Below, one piece after another: positions 11,501 to 23,149 of a DNA stretch of 64,000 nt (positions are counted from its first letter, which is position 1; every line of letters starts with the position of its first letter). The stretch comes from Caenorhabditis elegans (lineage: Eukaryota > Nematoda > Chromadorea > Rhabditida > Rhabditidae), in the NCBI RefSeq assembly GCF_000002985.6, contig NC_003284.9, positions 6,758,001-6,822,000 of the forward strand, given 5' to 3'. A program made the position numbers and the translations under genes. Below the pieces are notes generated by a model, which saw only the letters and a program-made list of their open reading frames with translations, made no database searches and was not told the origin of the DNA.

Positions 11501-14500
11501 TTTAATTTGATTTTGAGTTTGGTTTTTTATCGTTCTTTGTAATGTTGGTCTAGTGAAGGCTCCTCGGAATGTGCACTTTGAGATTTTCAAGGTTTCTTTT
11601 CCTATTTTTGCAAACACATTCTTCTTTTGTTTTCACTTTCGATCTTACAAGGTCTAAGAATTATTGATGGAAAATATTTGTTTTCCCGTTTTCTTATAGT
11701 CGTACCAAGCACCACCTTCAAAAACAAATTGTTTTCAAGAAGTTTCATATTTTTCCGACAAAAATATTTGAGAGATATGTCAAGAAGAAAAGTAAAAGTT
11801 ACCGAAGGTATTGTCGGTCCTTTTTGGGGACATTGGTGTTGTAAACATTGCATATGCCATTTTTTCCAACAAGTCGACTTTTTTTGAGCTTTTTTGTCGA
11901 CTTGCGGTAAAGGGGTGAAGAGTTTCGTCGAGCGGTGAACGCCAGCGTGCGGATGCTTTCTGGAAAAAAACATTAGCTGTCAATTTCCATGAAGATACTG
12001 GTCAAAATTTTCAAAGCCCAGGAAGATGAGAATATGAAATGCAGCAGCTCATTTGCTTTCAATACACACTCGCTGCAAAACCCTCAAAACCACGAAATCA
12101 AAAGAAGCATTTCTCATAGACCAACCATCCCTCTTCCTGCAAAAACATTCCAGAAAAATGGGGAATTTCTTCCCCAAAGAGCGTATGGGTCCGCCGCGGT
12201 ACACAATTTATAAATGTATGGATGATATGTCTACTATAACACGGATCATGTATGATTCATAAATGGTATGGTCAGTATTATGACGTCACAACGTGTTCTT
12301 GCAAAACCTATGACAACAACAACAACAACATGAGCAGATGCATCAGGATTCAAAAATCAGCAGGAAATTGTCTAGAAGCACCACATGGTTTGTTAGTATA
12401 GCTGAGGTTATTTTGTTAATCTGATTTTTTAATTGGTGTACCTTCAAAAAACTGTGGAAACCAAGATGCAAAAGAAAAAATACTTGAATATTTATGACGC
12501 GTGAAATTTATAGTTTAATTCTTAAATTCACGATAACAATACCCCCAAAATTTATTTGTTGTCTCATTAGCTTTGCGAATTATCAACTTTTTCGTAAAAT
12601 AACTTAAAATATAATGGTGTTTGCCCTGTTGTTTTTCTTGTTCTTTAACTTGTTAAAATAGTTCGAGTTCCGAGTATTAAATAAGTTTAGCCACTTCAAA
12701 AAACAAAACATATTTTTTCAATTTTATACTGTGGGATTAAATTAAAACAAGCATTTTACTACCTACAGTTGTGACCGAAAGTATGTGCGGTTGGGCATTT
12801 CTAACCGTTTTACCAAAAAAATTTTGACTAGTACTAAAACTAAAATTTCTCAGTTTTGACGGAAATTAAAATTAAATACTTTTGAGAGGGTTAAGAAAAA
12901 TCTACGTTGAAGAGAACGGTTCTGTTCACAATGATTCAAAAATTTTCTGCGGTTTAACTACAAAAAATAAATTAGTGTACAGCAATAAAATCAGGATCCA
13001 AAAATATATATGAGTTTTGTAGTTTTCGTATTTACTAGCATACTCTGAGTACTCTTTGAAATTGGAATGCGCGTGAGTTCATTTAGAGTAATTTTGCTAT
13101 TTTTTGAACTTTATTTTGAAACAGTTAAAAAGTGTTTGAATACTAAGCCGTTTCTAATTCGAATAAGGAGATTTCCAAAAATTTCAATTAATCTAGGAAC
13201 TTCACAATTATGTTTCACTTGTGATAGTCACATTTGCTGATGAAAAGATTTTATCTGCAAACTTAATATTTTTCAGACCCTGCCATTTTTCCAAAAGTGG
13301 TATGCAAGAGGATTACTTATTCGTAAACGACTGTACAGCAATAAGATCAGGATTTTATACACGAATACGGAATGTATATGTGCATATATATAATATCCGC
13401 TGGATTGACATCAAAAATAAGAAAAGGAAATTGAGGCACATTACGGCCCAAAGCACTGCCAGTCATCGTAAAAAAATGAGGGAGGACCGTTATATCAGTA
13501 GCACACCGAGAAATGAAAGCGCAGAAATCGAGTGTGCACATGACGGCATTTTGGTTTGAATTACAAGCGAATTAGCGGAATCCTGAAATCGAAAGAGCCC
13601 ATTTACGAAAAATGGAAATGTGATGGTGTTGGTGTCGAGAAGCATTGTGCCGGCAAACAACGCTCAATTTCGGGTGTAACCACCAAACCGATAGTGTCGT
13701 CATCAAAAAGAGGAGAAGGTCCGTGGTCCTTCTCACCAAATGAAATGAAAATGGGGAGAAAAAAGAAAATAAGCCCCGGCTAGAGTAGCGAAATGAGGAG
13801 GTGCTAAGACATTCTAGACATTCTTCATTTGCTCTCAGCCAACTATTGCTTTTAAGAAGAGTTTGGTATAAAATATCCTACATCTTTAAAAGAACTATTT
13901 GTGGTACTCACTTTTAACTATAGAATTCAAAGTACTGACTCAGTTTCTCAAAAACTTCTTTAAACTTATTAAGAATGCATAGACAGAACTTACCTCTGAT
14001 GATTTCCATTTTTAGGTCACACGAAGCTTGCTGACCAATTGAGTAACATCAAAAATCATTTAGTTACAAACTAAAAAAATACCGATTCATTTTTGAAAAA
14101 TTAGGGATTTGAAAAAAAAGGACTCTGTCAATAGCAAAAGCAAAAGCAAAACTATTCTGAAGAAAACTTGAATGACTAGTGAGAGCACCATAAAACTACA
14201 GCGGCATCCAATGAGTGAAGAATTGGATAAAGTGTGCCAGAAATAGGCAATGAACAGCTTATTGAGTTGAAAGTGGCTTTTGCTATGCGCTATTTTGGTA
14301 GAAGGATTTTAAGTCCAGAATCTAGAAATTGAGACCTACATACAATTTTTTATGTTGAAGCAATGCAAACTGACGGGAACTACTTTTTTGAAAAGTTCTG
14401 AAAACGGTCTTGCTGTCCGTCTGCCAACGTTACTTTAAAAGTTGACTTGTTAGATCAGCAAAACGGGAAGGAACTAAGGTTAGTATTTAGCTTTTTTGAA

Positions 14501-14940
14501 ACTCATAGTTGGTTTGTCTGTATAATGCAAAGAGTGGTTTTGAATACAGATAACCATTTTATGTCAAAGATACCAATTGATTATTCTAGCAACCATATTT
14601 GCCTCACTCACTCCAGTGGATACATTTTCATTACTAGTTTTTTGGTTGTCGTTGGATAAAATTTGTGTATATGTATTGAGAAATGCTTTTCTAAAGATTT
14701 TATAATTAAATGAAAAATAAATCCAGACAATGCACTGTTAATTGAATTTATGTCTTTTCAAGCTTTCTAAACAAAATTTTAAAAAATTAGAAAATAACAA
14801 TTACCTGCAAGACTGGTTCTTCTTGGAGGAGGACTGGGTCTTCCATTTGCAATCAAAGGCGCACTTCCTAAACTCATTTTTCTGTGATTTGACATTCGAA
14901 TTCGATTCATTTCTGCGCAATCCGGGACTGAAAGCGTCAT
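8579..14940 (-). CDS. irk-1: Inward-rectifier potassium channel (Kir)
   Basis: Eleven exons join in phase: 14940-14805, 11959-11803, 11464-11390, 11338-11174, 10983-10840, 10784-10649, 10560-10492, 10031-9717, 9666-9487, 9383-9262 and 8714-8579, giving 544 residues. The protein is a two-membrane-segment K+ channel subunit: slide-helix block 'DIFTTMIDVKWRW', first membrane helix, P-loop filter TIGYGHR (172-178), the Cys pair flanking the pore ('HTACV', C184), second membrane helix, then 'AKMARPKKRAETI' and a C-terminal beta-rich domain. Q202 occupies the helix-2 position that is Asp or Asn in vertebrate Kir channels. The tail is Ser/Pro-rich. If the last donor (AAG|GTATAG) is not used, translation instead ends 'RYSIA' at 9246. 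An upstream acceptor at 14945 implies a leader exon or trans-splicing. Kir identity is certain; the name irk-1 is from memory. Confidence 0.9.
13994..14009 (-). other. irk-1: Probable alternative first coding exon of the Kir gene (MEIIR)
   Basis: On the minus strand ATG GAA ATC ATC AGA G is followed by the strong donor GTAAGT and leaves one base, the same phase as the main first exon. Joined to the exon at 11959 it replaces the 45-residue N-terminus with five residues (MEIIR), keeping the conserved channel core. This predicts a second promoter just right of 14010. Not proven by sequence alone. Confidence 0.5.
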
Positions 14941-17900
14941 TGATCTGAAAAATGTATGTTATAAACCATGTTTTCTGTATAATTATTTTATTATTCAATG
15001 GGAAACGGAAGAGCGTATTGCTGAAAGAGTAAATGCTGAAATATTTGAGAGCATGGCTGAGCTCATAGAAAATGATAGTCATGAAATATTCACAGCTCAA
15101 AATGTCTAGTACTTTTAAGCGTTCTGTTAAAAAATATCTTTTTCAGCATGCTACACATTTTTGAGCCATGACCGCTCTTTAGTGCGACTTTTGGAGTCTA
15201 AACGGAAGAAAAAGGAAATTAGTCAAAGTGCGGGTAAATGGGGCGCTTAGTTACAGAAAAAGAAAACGAGAAACATTTTTTTCTTTTTAGTGACTAATTA
15301 ATTCCACTCATTTCAGTCAGCAAGGTCGAAAAGTGAGTGAAATTATAAAGAAAACTTGGCATTTTCTTTCAATTGAGCCGATCTCTACTTTATTTTCTAT
15401 ATATAAAAATAGTGGCAATAAATCATTCATTTATAATGTGATGACGATGTTATAGAACGCCGTGAACATTTTTGTTTTGCGGGTAGCGTTATGATTTCTG
15501 AACTTTGTTTTTACGAAAAGCTGGTTGAAATTGTGTGTGACTTTCAATGTTGTTATTGTTGCTATTTTGTGTTTTTCATTTATCTTTCTGGAAAAGCTTA
15601 AAGTTAAAATTAGCGTGTGACATTCTCAAAATAGTACTAATCTTGCAACGTATAAAAAAGCACGAAAAAATCGCCGTAGGCAAGATTTAATCTCCGAACG
15701 CACGTTAATAAGCTGACTGAAATTCTACTTCAAATTAAATTTGAATAAAAATTGAGTACTGAGAAAATTTGTTTGAAACAGTTTTGCGGTTATAAGCAAT
15801 ATAAACACAAATAAAAATTGAAGTTGAACACGAGATTGTGAAATATTTTTAACTTAATTAAAGTTGGAGTATTGTCAGTAGAGAGAATATTTAACCCACT
15901 GGAATAAACAAATGCATATCACGATGTATTTTTTCAAAAATTTAAAATCATCTTGTGTATTGTCAAAACGTGGTGAAATCTCAGCACGTATCATAATTTT
16001 GAAAATCAGTCGGCAAAAAGATGTGTTTTTTTACAATCATTATATGTATTTTAATTTCTCTTCCGCTCAACATTTCTCAAACTGTCCACATTTATTGGAA
16101 ATTTTCTCAATTTATCAAAACTTTGAAAAAATTTTGAAAAATCAAACAATGTTAGTGTGAGTTTTGATTTTTATATATTTGGCATTCATAGACTATAACA
16201 ATTGTATGTACCTTGAAATTTTAAACCAATAAAACTATGATGTCATATTTTTCCTACGGTTACCAAGCCGGCGAAATGACCAAACCTTAAAGCGAATCCT
16301 GACAATTTTGAATGACACTAGATAGAGATAAAATTGTTCAAAACTCATTTAATCTCAAATGTCTTGTTTACACTTTAATGATTGAACCATACCACTCATA
16401 AACTTGAGAGATCTTGTTTTTACTTATATCTAGAAATTATCAATTTTTGAGGTTCAACCAAATCCATCATATTTTTTTTCACGAGTTTTCACGAGACTCA
16501 CGAAACAAAATGATCTGTCTGTGACCAGTGTGGTCATTGGGAGTAAACTCACTTGGGAAGCATTTTGCACAACAATAGGCGTCTATTTTTAGACCACTGA
16601 GCATAGGATGCTGGTCGATCGTGATACGAATAATGTCTTCTCATCTTTCTATGTAGTTTTTACTCGCCCTGAACGTCTTCACGAAATTGGAAAAAAACGA
16701 AGACGCGAAATATGTGCGCTGGGTAGTAATAAGTAGAAAATTGAAAATGACCACTATCCTGGCTTAGCTGGTAGCGGCCGTTGGTAATAGGCGAAGAAGA
16801 AGACAGGGCCAAGATCACCGGGCGAAAAGCCCAGAGCAAGGTTTTTCTAGAGTATTAGAATAACAGTGTGGATCCGGATAAATATGAAGTCAATGAATAG
16901 GCTGATGAATGGGAACGAGATGGACCCCCGACCAGCGATGAGATGCACTGAGGCCATGTACACACACACGCACATGCAGATCTAGCCCGCCTTGCCTTCT
17001 TTCTGACTCTGCCCCTTTTCCCCATTTTCCCCTTTTTTAAGCTGCGTTCTTCTTCTTCTTTTTCTCCCTTCTTACTTCAGTCCTATTCACATGCCATGTT
17101 TATGTATGATCGGGAATTGGATAAACCACCCTCAATTGGTGGGACAACAAAAGCTGGAAAGAAAAACGTGACAACCACGGAAACAAAATTGTTTTTTGTT
17201 CGAAAAACTCTTACAAATCTGTAAGGTAAAGCGGTTCGCAAATTGTTTTGCATGTTAAATTTTAAATCTGATTAGATTCTGGGTATGATCTTGGATTTCT
17301 GAAAAAGAAGTTTTTTCGTTTTTGTAAATCTTTAAAAGGAGAAGTTAACGACTCTTACATGGTTAATTGAGTTTTTTTAAGATGAACATAAACTTTCGCA
17401 AAAACTATTTTAAAAATGAACTAGAAAGAGTGTACCCAGAAAAAAAATTGGTTTGCAGATCCGTAAATGGATGGATATGATATGCAAGAAGCACCCGAGT
17501 GGACCAGAATGATCAAAAAGTCATGAGGAAATCTTCCTTTTTATGGGATCCCAACACTTGCATTCATTTCCTGATGGATGTACCCCAGACTAATGTTTCA
17601 TTATTTTGAGCCACCTGATACGGGATCTTACAAATGATCTTGTTTTTGTGATCATTGATTCGACAGGTGTTTCTTTTCTTTCAAAATCACTCGGAACTTC
17701 TGATGACGCAAATTATCTCTGGAGCGTCCCCTAGATGCTCAGATTGGTGCAGAAATCACAACAAGCTCTATTTTTAGGGTAACCTGAACACATTTGCATA
17801 AATAACACCTCACAGAACTTGTCTGTTTTTTGTTGCTTTTCACGACATTGTAACAATGTTATCATGACTCAGTGAGAGTTCTGAGAGCAGAAAAATCAAA

Positions 17901-18825
17901 ACACATTTCGAAACGTCTGCGATGTGTTTTTTTTTGTTGGATTGAGCAAATAATGAAGTCAACAATAAATTGCATTATTTCCAACCTTAATTACGCAAAT
18001 ATGTCCTTTGAGTGCGTACTCTATCTCTCCAGGATAGCTTTTGTGACGTAAGACCCATAGAATTTGGGAATCAGAATACGTTTAAGCTAAATAAATGATT
18101 TTTTCCTAAACCTTTAAAAAATAGAAGCCTTTTCTTGATTTCTTGTTACTATTAGAAATTCAATTTCAAACAGATTATAAAGTATTATGCGAATCTTTTT
18201 GATATCTTTTTTCTGAAAAATCTATTTTATTGTTCCGGAAAATGAGACACCCCAAATTCGCAAAGACGTCAGCAGTACGATAATCTTGAAATTTGATTGG
18301 TGTTCTAAAAGGGAGAAATAGAGTGTGCAAGCTCTCTTGAGCTGAGCAACGCCCTCAAGGTTGATGACGAAATCAAAGAAGGGTGAGAACAATAGGAAAT
18401 GAAGAATGTGTTCGCATGGAAAATGGCTTTAACCGAAATAGATTGAAAAAAAACTAGTTAAAATAGATAATGTGGGATTTTTGACTGCACTCATCTTAAG
18501 TACGCTAAAGTAAGAAAACAATTGATTTTTTTTTTCGTTTCAACTAATACATTAACATTTAGAAAGCACTTCCTTTTTTTGTTTTTCTAAATATTTCGAT
18601 GCTCTTTTTCAATAAGAAGGTTACCGAATGAAACAATAATTAATTTGTTGGGGAGGTGAATTGGTTTCGGCAACGAAAACCTGAATTTTATGTAACTTGC
18701 TTATTAAATTTAAAAATCTTTTTGTTGATATTTTTCTCTGCGTACTGCAAAAATTCTAGTTAAAATTCAAAGGGTGATTTTTTAATGGCAAAATCTGACA
18801 ACTCGACTAATATGAGTGCGACTCT

Positions 18826-18925
18826 AATTAAAGGTGGAGTACGGCTAGAAGGAAAATAATAATTAATAACCATTCTAATGGTGCTAAAATGACCGAACAT
18901 GAGAATAAAACGTTTCAAATTTTTC
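18826..18925 (+). repeat. Partial copy of the 'AGGTGGAGTACGGC' inverted-repeat element
   Basis: Begins TTAAAGGTGGAGTACGGC and continues with sequence similar to the left half of the element at 2760-2916. No matching right arm is seen nearby, so it looks like one surviving arm. Confidence 0.5.
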
Positions 18926-19937
18926 AAAGAGGTTTTATTTCAAGCCAAACAGTATTAGAAACAGGAATTGAAATTTTGTACGACTTTCAAAAAATATATG
19001 AAAACTGAGTTTACACTTTGTTTTGACTCGAAATAAAACTTTTTTTCCGAAAATTTTGAATAAGTTTTCTTTTGACATCTGGTAATTTTAGCATTATACA
19101 CTGGCCAGACTTCACATTTTAGCAGGGCAATATTGAAGCTGGAGTGGTGACAGAGATTATTAAACAACTAATACTGTAAAACTTCACTAACTTAAAAAAT
19201 TTTGGAAGCTTTTCAAGTAAAACGTTGGTGAACAATATCGCATGTACCAACCCATGAATTTATAAACGCAGATCATAATTTACCGTAACAGAATTATAGT
19301 AGTGATTTTTAACATTAACTTCGCTGGCGCAATACCTAATACTAAAAAATAAAGATTTATGCATTTCACAGGTAAGAAGCACGTCATAAAACTCTATTTT
19401 CATTAGAATCAAATAAAATCGTGGGAGAAAAATGCTCAAAAACAACAAAATTCTGATTATGTCAATGCAGAATTTTTGAAATTTGCTCAAAATAACTCAG
19501 CTTCCCGGCCTGCAAGCTTGGTCAAAAAGCAAGGAGGGGACGAGCTGCATAAAACGACGACGGCGAAGAAATAAAATTTTGCTAATAAACTCTGGTTTTT
19601 GTGTCAGTTATAAGCTTTGAAATGTTTTCTATGCTGACGACAAAACACACACGATGCTGTCCTAGACCTTTCTATTAAACTTTGAAGCGTCACAGATCTT
19701 TAAGATTATCCACTACGGTAGGCAAGAGATATCATGAGGTTGCAAGTAGAGTCAAATTAAATTTCTTCTTCCCTTGCCTATTTTTTATTTTGCAGTTCTT
19801 TTTTTTGCGGCATTTGCCTTAGAACAGATAACATCCTTCAGTTGTTTCTTATTTAGAGAAGTGACGAAAACAAATGTGGCATGCCGTGCCCTCCGGGAAA
19901 GAAAAGCTAAAAATTGAAGAACTCGGCTTGAACTCAC

Positions 19938-20190
19938 CTCTTCCTCAAAGGAGACATTTGTTTCCGGTGGCCCCAGAGTGTACGTAACAGAACTTTTGAA
20001 TGTCTGCCGCCGATCAACGATGATACAATTAGCGTTGTCGAGGGGCACTATGGGGTGGAAAAGGAGGGAAGAAAAGGTAGCAGACAATTGCAAGAGGGTA
20101 TCAGGCAAGTGTCCGAAGAGCTGTTTTGTGGTGGACACGCCTCGAGAGTACCTCTTTTTCACTTCTTACCACTGGCTGACACTATGTGTT
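19938..20190 (-). other. Candidate 5' leader exon of the Kir gene
   Basis: A less AT-rich, pyrimidine-rich minus-strand block ends in the donor GAGGAAGAG|GTGAGT at 19938. It lies 5 kb upstream of the channel's first coding exon, which is itself preceded by the acceptor TTTCAG at 14945. Joining the two places an open frame across the junction that is not the channel's frame, so it would act as an untranslated leader or an upstream ORF. It could also be an isolated open stretch in promoter DNA. Confidence 0.35.
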
Positions 20191-20560
20191 GTCCCGTGAA
20201 ATAGTTAAATGCACCGTTAAAGAAAACACATGATTCATGCAGGCTTAAATTGAGTAGGCGGAGGGAAGCTATTGCAACCAAGTTCCTGATAAATTATTCA
20301 AACGATTCAATTGGTTTTCTGTTTAGAGTCTTTTGGAATAAAAAACAAGAATAACATGTTTTTTTTATGTTTTTGTTGGATTTGATTTCACAAGTTCAAA
20401 AGGAGGATTAAAATGTTTGTAGAAAAATTAATAGGAACCCACGAAAATTTAGACAAATAGTGCGTAAAACTTCTATAGCGCCCCAAATTTTTTTGGAATA
20501 TTTTATTTTTCCCAAAAAAAAAAGTGTTAAATAAATCGATTCCAAAATTTAGAGGTTTCA

Positions 20561-20740
20561 TTAAAGGTGGACTCTGTGGGGAAATTGCTTTAGAACATAC
20601 CTATGGGGCCACAATGATCGAACATCATAATAAAAAATTCAAAACATTTTCTAGATAAATTGAAAAAAAACCCAGTTTTCCCCTCATTCCTATTTGAATT
20701 TCCGGCAATTGTTTCGTTCGATGGAGCGCGCTTGCATTTT
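20561..20740 (+). repeat. Single arm of a MITE-like element
   Basis: Starts TTAAAGGTGGACTCTGTGGG and ends near 'GATGGAGCGCGCTTGCATT'. It matches the left arm of the element at 22556-23149 almost base for base in several blocks (GAAATTGCTT, CCACAATGATCGAA). No reverse-complement partner follows, so it is a solo or truncated copy. Confidence 0.7.
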
Positions 20741-22555
20741 TTTTTACCTAAAAAATTTTTAAAAAAATTTACCTAAAAAAATATTAGAAACTACGGAAGT
20801 TAGGTCAAACGTTACATATTTCAGCTAATACTGTTCAGATTTTTTTTTTTGAAAAAAAATGTTCATAACAGTTTTTAAGCTACGGAAAACTCATTGTAAG
20901 GAAATAATTGTGAAAAATAGGATTCAATCAACGATAAAAAGGAATTTACTACGATTTTTGTGGTCATAGTATTTTTTAGAATGTCAAAGCGGAAGTGAGG
21001 ATTAACAAAAGCCAAAAACGAGGTTTCAGCCATTTTCTTGACTGTCTGGAAGAGAGCCGAATAAATATGTTATTTTCTAGCAAAATTAGGCCAATTAACA
21101 AAAAGGAGCGGATAAATAAGTGCACGTGCTTCACGAATGAATATTATAGTTGAATATTCAAACTTTGCTATTTTCTTCTGTTTGCCTACTATACATTTTT
21201 GTTAAAATTCCCTTTGCATTATTTTGCTTAAGCAAAAAGAAAAACTTTGTAAAAAAACAACTTTCTTAAACGTCTCCTTAATGAAAAGAACAAATAATGA
21301 GGTGTATCAAATTTCTGGATGAACAAAAAGATTCTCAACTATTCATGATTTGGACAAGAACCATGTAGAAGAAAAACGAAAAAACATGGTACACTCTAAC
21401 AGAGCAACTTGTTGTGCCAAGTTGATTTAGAAGAAAAAACTATTTGGAATTAAGAACATCGCGTTCTTCTTTTCTGAACGACCACATTCGAAACCAAAGT
21501 TTATGTTGATTTGAGCCAAGTACCGAGAAGCTCAAAAAATTAGGAAAAATAGAAACGGGAGCGTTTTCGTCTCTATCTCTTCCCAGCTTCTTGGCTCTGT
21601 TTTCGTACTCTAAACGAACAAACTGCACAGGAAAGAAAAACGAAAAACAGAAAAGAAGAGCATCGAGAAAGGATCTTCCGAAATTTTGAATAGCAAGTTG
21701 GAAATGAGCTGAAGAATAGGCGTATAACGAAATAGAAATAAAAAGGCGGCTGGAAGGAGTTCGACAATTGCTCCAGTCAAAAAAAGGAAAAGTAGTTTTG
21801 GGAATGGATTTCCCTTCACCAGTTGGTATGATGACGAGAAAAGGAAAAGAAAAACGGGAAGGAGATTATGAAATTCGATAGTAAAGAACGGCTCAGCTTT
21901 TGTCTAAGACAGAAAATGAGAAAATCGAGCAAGAAAACGAAACTGTGGGAATGTATTGTTTTAGTTTGCGCACTTAGTACTATCCTGATTCTAATCCCTT
22001 CTTACGAAACATAATATAGTTTCAATATGCGTCATCATATGTATAAAATAATGGTTCGTTCTAAAATATCTTTATTTGAAAATTTTTTGAAAATTGATTA
22101 CCGATTGTTTGGAAAAGTAGCCAAATTGAAGATTTTAAAAGATCGCACTATTTTTCTTGAAAATTTGAGCAGTTTTATTACAAAATGTGCTCATTTGTGC
22201 TCATTTTGAGTGGTACTGCAAAACATTTGTATCGCTCAGTTTTTCTTTAATTGAAAGAAAAAATGAAATTTTTCAAATAAAAAAATTTTATGAATTTTTG
22301 AATTTTCATTTTCTAAAACTTGGGAGAGACTTATGTCCACGTCTGACAAGTTAAATTGCAAACCAAACCACGTTAATTTTGAATAAACACGTAAATGCAA
22401 TTTTAAAATATGCATACTTGTAATACAGAAGTGCCAAACATTGTAGCCTAATTTAAAAATTAAATTAATTTTTTAGAAACGTAATTATTTATTCATTTTG
22501 ATTTTTTTAACTTAAAAAAACCCTATGTTACGTTTTTCAAATTTCCACAATTGTT

Positions 22556-23149
22556 TTAAAGGTGGACTCCACTCTGTGAGGAAATTGCTTTAAAACACGC
22601 CTATGGTGCCACAATGATCGAATATCATGATAAAAAAAATTCAAAAAAATGTTCTAGATTTGATATGATTTTTTTGAAAATTGAAAAAATCTCAGTCAAT
22701 TGATTCGTTCGATGTAGCGCGCTTGCATTATTTTTTATTTTTTATTTTCATTTTTCGTCTGATTTTCTTCATTTTTTGTGTTGTTTCATCGGAACATAAA
22801 AAAAAATAAACAAGACAAATGCAAAGGGTTCATTTGAAAGTAACAAAAAATGCGTAAAACAGTAAAATTGTAAGTTTCGAAGACGACAGCCTGAAATAAA
22901 TTTTTTTTTAATAGTGAAAAATTGAAATAAATAAACTTAATTAATTACGGTAATGCAAGCGCGCTCCATCGAACGAACCAATTGGCGGAAATTCAAATAG
23001 GAATTAGAGGAAAACTGAGAATTTTTCAATTTTCAAAAAAATCATATAAAATCTAGAACATTTTTTTGAATTTTTGTTGTCATGCTATTTGATCATTGTG
23101 ACACCACAGGCGTGTTTTAAAACAATTTCCTCACAGAGTCCACCTTTAA
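22556..23149. repeat. Inverted-repeat (MITE-like) element, about 594 bp
   Basis: The left arm (22556-22735) runs from TTAAAGGTGGACTC through CACAATGATCGAA to GTAGCGCGCTTGCAT. The right arm (about 22951-23149) is its reverse complement, from ATGCAAGCGCGCTCCATCG through TTTGATCATTGTG to GAGTCCACCTTTAA. A 200-bp AT-rich spacer lies between. There is no ORF for a transposase, so it would be non-autonomous. Arm divergence suggests an old insertion or gene conversion. Confidence 0.8.

Noticed and set aside
12317..12331. ACAACAACAACAACA run considered as a CRISPR-like or satellite array
   Set aside because: Five trinucleotide units only, an ordinary microsatellite; no spacer structure. CRISPR is not expected in animal DNA.
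12977..13355. Repeated TGTACAGCAATAA(A/G)ATCAGGAT about 355 bp apart
   Set aside because: Only about 20 bases are shared and the flanks do not match, so I do not call a repeat element.
13221..13783. Open frames of 112 and 75 residues in the Kir intron
   Set aside because: Composition resembles a transcribed leader or promoter island but no in-phase donor or acceptor links them to any gene.
16740..16860. tRNA-like or RNA-gene-like segment (TAGCTGGTAGCGG ... GGGCGAAAAGCCC)
   Set aside because: Lacks the T-loop GGTTCRA block and an acceptor-stem pairing, so it is not a tRNA; only a small hairpin is visible.
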